A stretch of 64,000 nt of DNA, taken from positions 2,356,001 to 2,420,000 of the forward strand of contig CP126202.1 in the NCBI GenBank assembly GCA_030272155.1, read 5' to 3'. How positions within the stretch are numbered: the stretch's first letter is position 1; each line of letters begins with the position of its first letter. Below are positions 57,131-64,000 of the stretch, in pieces. Source of the DNA: Tetradesmus obliquus. Lineage: Eukaryota; Chlorophyta; Chlorophyceae; Sphaeropleales; Scenedesmaceae. The notes under the pieces were generated by a model. That model saw only the letters and a list, made by a program, of their open reading frames with translations, had not been told where the DNA came from and did not search any database. A program made the translations under genes and the position numbers.

Positions 57131-60100
57131 CTACGGCACCCACATGCTCTCAAAAGCAGTGTGCTCAGGATACGATCTGTGATACAGCAGGTGGCCTTGA
57201 GGCGGTGCACTGCAGTTTGTATCGCCGTGCAGCAGAGCCAAATCCTCCACTGGGTGGCAGAGCCCAGCACATTCGTTGCGCAGGACGCCTACACTTGCAG
57301 GCCTGCACATAGGAAGAGGCACACCAGGACAGATTTATTCATCAGGTTGGGGTCAAGAGTAGTTCGCACACCTACTGAGTCATCATTCAGAGCTGCCAGT
57401 GGGCTTGCAGGAGTCCTGCAAGAGTCCTGCAGCAGGACAAAGCTACATGCCAGGCTGCTGACATATGTGCACATCGTACACCTGCATCAGGCAAACTGCT
57501 CCAATTGCGTTAATCAAGCTGTATTTGTGCATGCATGGCAACACCATCATGCTAGTGCTGCAGCAGTACCTGCACGCATGGCAGTACCATCCTGCTGTAC
57601 ACTGCCTGTGCTGCTGCATTACTTACGTGCACATTGGGGAGCACAGCCGCATGTCCTCAAAGTGTGCTGCACCTGAAGCCAGCATCCAGAGCCCCACACT
57701 TGTATCCTCGTTGGCCAGCAGCCGCAGCCGATCAAAACCAGCACCAATAACACACCTGCGGCATGCAGATCAGCAGGCAACAGACAGTTCACATCGAACT
57801 ATTATATCTATGGTGCTGAGGAGCTGGCACCTCACACACAGCATTGATACTGTATGCCATGATGGTGTGGTGATGCCAGCGTCATGCCAACTTGGCAGCT
57901 TGAAGCTGCGGCAGCACTGTACCAGCTAGTGCAGAACAACCTTGTTGTACCGTGTGAATTGTCTGTTGCAAAAGATCAGGTCTACACCTGGCGTAGCTCC
58001 ATGCTGAACGTACTGCATCCTGCACCAAGTCCTGCCAGCTTCTGCAGCCAGCATGCTGGTATGCGGGCAGCACTGCAAGATTTTTATAACTTGTTTCAGG
58101 CTCAGCAGTGAGCAGCCATCAAGGAAACAGAGCAGCACACACCTGGCCGTTGGTCCTGCTATGGCATAGATGGAGCCGTATGCATGCAACCAGTAGGCAG
58201 GGCCAACCAGCAGGTGTGCGGGCTCATACCAGCGTGTGCCTGCAAAAAGTGCAACCATGCCGCTCACATGATCCCGATGCTCAAACCTCTGGTTTGAAGC
58301 AAATCTCGCGAGAGAGCATCACAGGAGCATGGCAACACGTTCTAGCATCATCACCACAGCTAGTACGCACCGAGTCAGCGCTGCTCAGCACTTTGAACGA
58401 TAACATCAAAGCAGCTAAGGCAATGCATGATGTAGCAGCTGCTGCAGCATGGACAGCACTATGCAGCTGCCATTGCTGCTTGTGACAGTCGGTGCCGACA
58501 CTGCTTCGACTGGCAGCACACCTGGTTGCCGCCACACTACCCCATGCTTCATGCAGCCCACATACTGAGCTCCCATTACATCCCACTGCCTTGCAGCATC
58601 CAGCAGGCGTGCTGTGTTGAGGTACACATCATCATCCATCTTGATCACCCAGTCTGGGTCCCACTGCTGCGTTACTGCACGAAAGAAGGTCCGTGTCTTG
58701 TTGGGCAGTGCTCGGTAGACTTCCTGCAAGGAGGCCGCAGCAGCAGCCCACACAATCTGTGGTCAGGCCTTCCGTGCACTGTTTGTGTAGCAGCAGATCC
58801 TTGGTCAAAGTTAGCAGGCAGGACCTGGATTCACAACGCCCTCAACCTTTACTGCCTCAAGCACATTGTGATCATAGCAAGCAATGAACTGCCAGCACCC
58901 TTGTAGTGATTGTTTGAGCACATAATTATGCCAGCAATTCAGACATACAGATCAATTGCAGCGTGCTGGCACCCACTCTGCAGTATGCAGCTGCAGCGGC
59001 TACCTGAAGGGGCAGGCGCATGAAGTCTCCATGCTCCTGCTCTTCCTGCTGCAGCGCCAGCTCATCACTAGCTTTGGCACTGCTGCCGATGATGAAGCGC
59101 AACACGACACTGTGCTCAGACTCAAACCTGCAGCATGCCACCAAGATGTCATGAAACAGCAGCATTGAAAAGGGTCAGGTTTGTGACTTTTGGTATGTAT
59201 TTGGGCACCAGGCATCTGCTGGTGAGCATGTCAAGGTGCAATTTTACATCCAAGAAGCTAAAAATCACAGGAAGCCTGCCAACCAGGTAGCTATCACCAG
59301 CAGCCACCTCATGCTTGGTAGAAGATTGTTGCACTGCTCACTTCACGATGTTTTGAGCAAAATTTGGAGGGGCTGCATCATGCTGACACGGTTCACAGCA
59401 TCCAAAACTGGCAGGTAGCACATGCATGTTCCTAAACCTCATGCATGAACTTGCAACCGTGTCACATGATGCAGAGAAGGCTGCTCACCTAGCCCGTTCT
59501 TCAGGGTGCCCTGGGAACCAGGTGGCACGCAACGCAGCACGCCTGGCGGCATAGTTGTACCGTGGCTCCACGCCAGCAACACTGAAGCCAGTCTGCAAGC
59601 ATGGTGTCAAATGAAAGGATTGTGACAGATGCAACAGCAGCAGTATGCAGTGACAGCAGCACTGATGAACGGGTGCAATGGAGTACATCTATGCAAGACC
59701 TTTTGAGCTCCTTGCTGCACGATGTTTGGCTGACATGGCACAGGCATCTGTTGCAGCTGCACTAAAGCCTGTGATATCGCCCGCCAGTACTGCCGTCGTT
59801 AAGACACAGCCGCAGCGCCTGCTGAGGCGCTTACATAGACACCAATGAACAGCCGGATGCGGGGCCCAATGCCCCTGCCACATGCGACATCTGCTGCTGC
59901 ACCTTCAGCAGAATCGGCATGTGTGGCTCCTCCAGGAATGCTTGCAGCATTCTTGCTGCTGTGGCTGCTGCCTCCAGCTGCTGCAACTGCTGCCGCTGCA
60001 TGCGTTCCAGCAGCCAGGGCGGTGATGTTGATGTGCTGCTGCTGCGGTGTGCCTTGTGCTGCTTGAACTGCCGCACCATTTCGCTCAAGCACTGCCTGAA

Positions 60101-61172
60101 CCAAGCTGCTGTCATTTGCTCGCCTTTCCTTGCTCGCTGCGTTGCTGCTGCTGCTGCTGCTGCTGGTGGTGGTGGTGGTGGTGGTGGTGGTGGTGTCCGT
60201 GGTGCTGCCTCTGCCTTGCTGCAGTTTGTCCCGCTGCTCTAGGGCCTGCCCCAGCAGGCTGCGCAGCGCTGCTGTCTCAGCTGCTTTTTGCTGTGTCATT
60301 TGCAGGGCCATGCTCAGTCCTGCAAGAGATTCTTCATAAGCAGTGGCAAGCTGCAGAATCGAGGCTTTGCTGCTGCCGAGGCCCCCTCCAGCTGCTGTGA
60401 TGCTGTGCGTTGTGCGCACCAGTGTGGCATCACCTGCCTGCTGGGGCTGCACTTGTGTTCTGCTTGCAGCAACAGCATTACTGTTGGTGGTGCTGCGGCT
60501 GAGGCTGGAAGACGTGTCAGCGTGTCTTGTTGACTCCACCGCTCCCTTCACGACTCCCTTTGCATGCTCAAAGCTACTTGCAAGTGTACTTGCACCTGCA
60601 GCTTTGCCTTCCAGCTGCTGCTGCTGCTGCTGCTGCGGCTGCTGCTGTCCACCTGCGCTTTGTCTCGCGCTTTCTACTGGTGCAGCAGATGGCTGCGGAC
60701 GTACACTTGCGTTCTGTCTCTGTGGCGAAGGAGCACTCACGATGCCTGCTGCGCCGCTTGTCCAGCCTGACATGGTGCTTTCAGCAGCCCTGTTGCTCGC
60801 ATTGTGCAACCCTTGCCGCATGCCTGCTACTGTTTTTGACAAAGTGGCTGCCACTGACCTAGTTGCCAGTTTGCTGCGGCGAAGTTGTGCCCTGTACTGT
60901 TCACGTGACGTGGGTCCTGAGGCACTGTCTGCAGTGAAAGCACCTGCCCTCAGCTGCACCCGGTGTCCATCAGCTGTTGGTCCGGGAATGGCATTGGTGT
61001 CAATGCTCTTGGCATGCTGCGTCCAGCTCCACAGCTGCAGGCAGACACTAAGCAGCACACCAGCCAGCATGATCAGCAGAAGTGCGCGCATGACAGTTCT
61101 AGGATGTGTGGAGCTGTAAGTAGCATGTGGAGCTGGCGTTTTCTTTGGTGAAGCGTACAATCGACTCATCAT
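57131..61172 (-). CDS. GT31-family (beta-1,3-galactosyltransferase-like) glycosyltransferase
   Basis: Seven exons close exactly in frame to 721 aa: 61172-59835, 59592-59489, 59127-59004, 58723-58522, 58239-58143, 57755-57627, 57302-57131. It is a type II Golgi protein: a short basic N terminus, one membrane anchor (ALLLIMLAGVLLSVCLQLW), then a stem of about 370 residues rich in Ser, Ala, Gln and a Thr tract from GGT repeats (60165-60195). The catalytic domain shows ARRAALRATWFP, VVLRFIIGSS, the metal-binding triad DWVIKMDDDVYLN (D552-D554), YVGCMKHG, YWLHAYGSIYAIAGPTA and NEDTSVGLWM, all typical GT31 blocks. It probably transfers galactose to O-glycans of secreted proteins. The start at 61172 is chosen because a TATA-like GATAAAAGC (minus, 61226-61234) leaves too little room for 61205. 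Confidence 0.93.
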
Positions 61173-61776
61173 TGTTGCGAAGGTGTTGCAGTACCCAAAC
61201 TGCAAAGGTGCTGTTTACTTGGGTTGCTTTTATCAAATGTTTGCACGCATGCAGTATGTGGTTTGGAAATTTGTTGAGCTGTGCGTGTGCTGCCAGTGGC
61301 AGGTGTGCTGCTCAGCGTCCCGCTGTCATCTCAGCTGCCAACATCGGACTGCCAACATCGGATCAACCGCAGTCGCCGCTCATGCCGTCCTGCATCCAGT
61401 TCAGTAAAAGCTAACAAATAAATCGTTTAGCTTATTATGCCAAGGGCTGCACAAGTAACTTACCCACAACCACTGCTACGGTCAACCAGGGTTTGCTGTA
61501 CTGCAGTGAGCACTGCTCAGCTTGGGCGCACCAACAGCTTCAAATAAAAGTTAAACCGCTCACTCGCTTTACTTTCTAACATTGTCTCTTGCCGCACCAA
61601 TAACAAGCAGTACAATTGGACGCAGAAAGACCACCTCACGTAGACTGTGAACACGAAGCAACACCAGTCATTGCATATCGTCGTCAGATAAGTTGTCTGA
61701 ACTGTACTGCCTGGGCTACTACCTGCACTGTAGTGCATTGATGATGGCCCTGGGTTGACCTGCAGCAGTCACCACC
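61173..61776. promoter_or_regulatory. Divergent promoter region, GT31 and downstream gene
   Basis: About 600 bases separate the two divergent starts. The GT31 side has a TATA-like TGATAAAAGC (minus strand, 61226-61235). The plus-side start is in a strong context, ACCACCATGG at 61771-61780. No clear TATA on that side. Confidence 0.5.
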
Positions 61777-64000
61777 ATGGACGAGCTGTCTGGTCCGCAC
61801 AGGGCTGGAGGTGATAAGCCTGTCGACTTTAGTCAGACAGTGCGAGAAGTGCGCCTTCATCTTGACACCGTGGCATGCCAGGGTAAGAGCAGCAGCTACT
61901 GCCTGTGCGAAGCAGCATCACTGCCACCAGCACGTTATCTTGAGTAAGGGTTGCACTCTAGCACACAATGCCCACGCCTCTGATGGCCACCAAAAAGCAC
62001 TGCTTTCTATGTCTGCCGTGCAGTGCGAAGTGACTACAAACACAGGCCTAGAAGTGCTAGCCGCCCCACCACTCCCAGCAGGCGGAGCATCAGCAACATC
62101 CCTCGCAGCTTATCTAGCAGCAACCTGCTGGATGGCCCAACTGCTGCCCACAATGGCAGTAGCAGCAGACCCACCACCCCTCGGCAGCAGCTGCAGCCAC
62201 AGCTTAGTCCTCGAGCAGCCAGCATGCTGTCGACTGGCAACCCTGTGCTGGCAGCACCAGCAGCACATTGCTTTGCAGACTACTACCAGGCACGCAAGGC
62301 AGGCAGCCTGACGGAGGCATTCTACAGCTGCAGCAGCCCCAGCAGCAGGCAGCAGCCTGTGCATGTGCCACCAGTGCAAGTGCGCAAGTCCCAAGACGCG
62401 CCAAGCTACTACAAGGCAGAGGGCAACTCGCCAACAGGCCTGAAGCATGTGCTGTCGAAGCTGCAGCCAGTCCGCCCAGCACCTGTTGTGCTGCACCAGT
62501 CACGCTGCGCTTCTGCAGATGCGTCCTGCACTGAGCGCCTACGCACTTGCAGCTGGGATGCCTCCATCAGCCAGCGCACAGCAGCCAACGTCAGCATTGC
62601 ACAGAAGCGGCAGCAGGAGCAAAGCCTGCTGCTGCACGGGCTTGCAGGAAACAGTGCTCTCCTACAACAACGGCAACAGCAGCAGCAGCAGCAGCAATTT
62701 GTGTACCAGCGCCAGCCCAGCCCTGTTGCAAGCATGGGGCTTCTGGCTCCCATTGCAAGGCCCTGGAGTGGTGCCCAGTCACCAGTGCAGCAGGACCGCC
62801 CAGTTAGCCCACAGAACATGCTGGTGCTGCGCACATTGGCGCTGCACACGCCGCACAACATTGTACCTCCTGTTGTGCTGGAACACACAGCAGAGCCTCC
62901 TTCCTGCAGGCAGGGGTGCTCAGGAGCTCGGTCCCCTTCTTCCACGCGGCTGATGAGCCCGCAGCTGCAGCATCTGGTGTGCTGCTGCTGCAGCCAACAA
63001 CACAGCCTGCAGCAGCACCAGAGCTGCTGCCACCGCTGCCCCAGCTGCTGTCAATGCAGCAGCACAGCAGGCCAGAAGCAGCAGCAGTGTGAGCCAGCAA
63101 CAGAGGCGAGTGCAGCATCAAGTGACACATGCAGCTGCCCCTGCATCAAGGCGTACAAGAAGGGCCAGAGAGATGCCCGCAAGGCAGCAACACAGCCAGG
63201 CGTGGCGATACCTGCTCCGACAGGCGGCAGCAGAGCACAGGCAGCGCAAGAGTTCAGGGCATCAGAGCTGGCATCTGGATGTGCTGACGCCATGGAGGCT
63301 CTGCAGCTCACAGATGCCTCGATGGCTGCTGCTTCAGCACACGCCCAGCATGACGCCAATGCAGCAGCGGCAGCAACAGCAGCAGCGGCCACCACCATGG
63401 ACGGCATGGCAGCCACTGCAGCAGAGGCTGAAAATGAGCAAGAGGCTCCTGCAGAAGACGGGCTGATGCGTGTGCTGCAGCAGCTGGCAGCATCGCAGGA
63501 GGAGCTGCTGCAGCAGGGGCCGCCTTTTGATGCTGATCAGATGGCAGAGCTGGCAGACCAACTGGCACAAGTGAGCATGGTCGAATGCGCTAGTGCCCTT
63601 GCACATATATGTAGTGCAGTGTAGGCAAGCATGTTGGTAAACTGAGGGCATGGGAGGGGGCAAGGGTGATAGAGATGTGTCCTGCAGAACAGCAGCACCA
63701 TGGTATGCAAAGCAGGCGGCTGTTTATAAGGCACGCCGCATGCGTCTGCCTCCTTCATTGGTTCACCCAGCGGCATGCTTGCATGTTGACACCGTTGTTT
63801 ACTTGCCTTGCCTGCTGCAGTGTGTGGGGCTGTCTGAGCCTCAGCATGAACATCTGCTGCGGCATGTGCTGGAGCAGCAGCAAGACATGCTGTCCATTCA
63901 GCAGCGTGCGCTGCTGGACTCCACGTCTGGCGCTGGAGGACAGCAGCAGGCACCACAGCTGCAGCTGAGGCCGCTGCAGCAGCGGCAGCAGCAGCAGCAG
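61777..64000 (+). CDS. Unrecognised Gln/Ser/Ala-rich protein, 3' end outside window
   Basis: Exons 61777-61882, 62024-63570 and 63821 onward join in phase (551 codons before the third exon). The start ATG has an ideal context and no signal peptide. The N terminus (VDFSQTVREVRLHLDTVACQ) looks ordered. Next is a basic Ser/Pro segment (HRPRSASRPTTPSRRSISNI) typical of phosphorylated disordered proteins, then long Gln and Ala stretches. A cysteine-dense block follows (HLVCCCCSQQH, CCHRCPSCCQC, CSCPCIKAYKKGQRD, about 62980-63160) that could bind metal or be palmitoylated. Near the third exon it turns amphipathic and helical (RVLQQLAASQEELLQQ, LLRHVLEQQQDMLSIQQRAL), probably a coiled coil. The function is not recognised; cytosolic or nuclear. 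Confidence 0.8.

Overview
The window reads as nuclear DNA of a green alga. The genes are intron-rich with GT..AG introns, candidate poly(A) signals are TGTAA, CAG/CTG triplets are everywhere (poly-Q, poly-A and poly-S in proteins, CTG runs in introns), and secreted proteins carry RKLLQ-type N termini and SPSP hydroxyproline-type motifs. The best fit is a chlorophycean, probably of the Scenedesmus/Tetradesmus kind. The exact genus is inference.

Layout. 1-5188 (+) is the 3' part of a SNF2-helicase/RING protein. 5747-9714 (+) is a secreted GH1 glycosidase-like protein whose seven exons close in frame (515 aa) but whose catalytic nucleophile is lost. 10372-14198 (+) is a class I O-methyltransferase (351 aa, eight exons). 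15610-16950 (+) is a single-exon secreted protein with five Sushi/CCP-like modules and poly-serine linkers. A gene-poor 4.8 kb stretch follows. From 56584 down to 21771 (-) lies a tandem array of four related secreted mosaic genes, called here A, B, C and D from left to right. Each has GCC2/GCC3 (ephrin-receptor-like) cysteine modules followed by PAN/Apple-like modules. A, C and D then carry very different Pro/Ala/Asn-rich stalks, and D's stalk is built of 93-bp repeats. B is divergent and has an in-frame TGA. 61172-57131 (-) is a GT31 galactosyltransferase-like protein (721 aa, seven exons). 61777-64000 (+) is the start of an unrecognised Gln/Ser/Ala-rich protein, transcribed divergently from GT31.

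The most striking feature is structural. In the three left-hand genes nearly every intron contains decayed tandem copies of the adjoining exon edge together with its splice site. This applies both to acceptor plus exon start and to exon end plus donor. The copies appear to have lengthened the introns. A second recurring feature is that CTG triplet runs, which contain no AG, sit directly before 3' splice sites, while coding exons carry the same triplet in the CAG/GCA/AGC register.

Together, the mosaic secreted proteins, the CCP protein, the GT31 enzyme and the secreted GH1-like protein suggest a cell-surface or cell-wall theme. No functional linkage can be proved from sequence alone.
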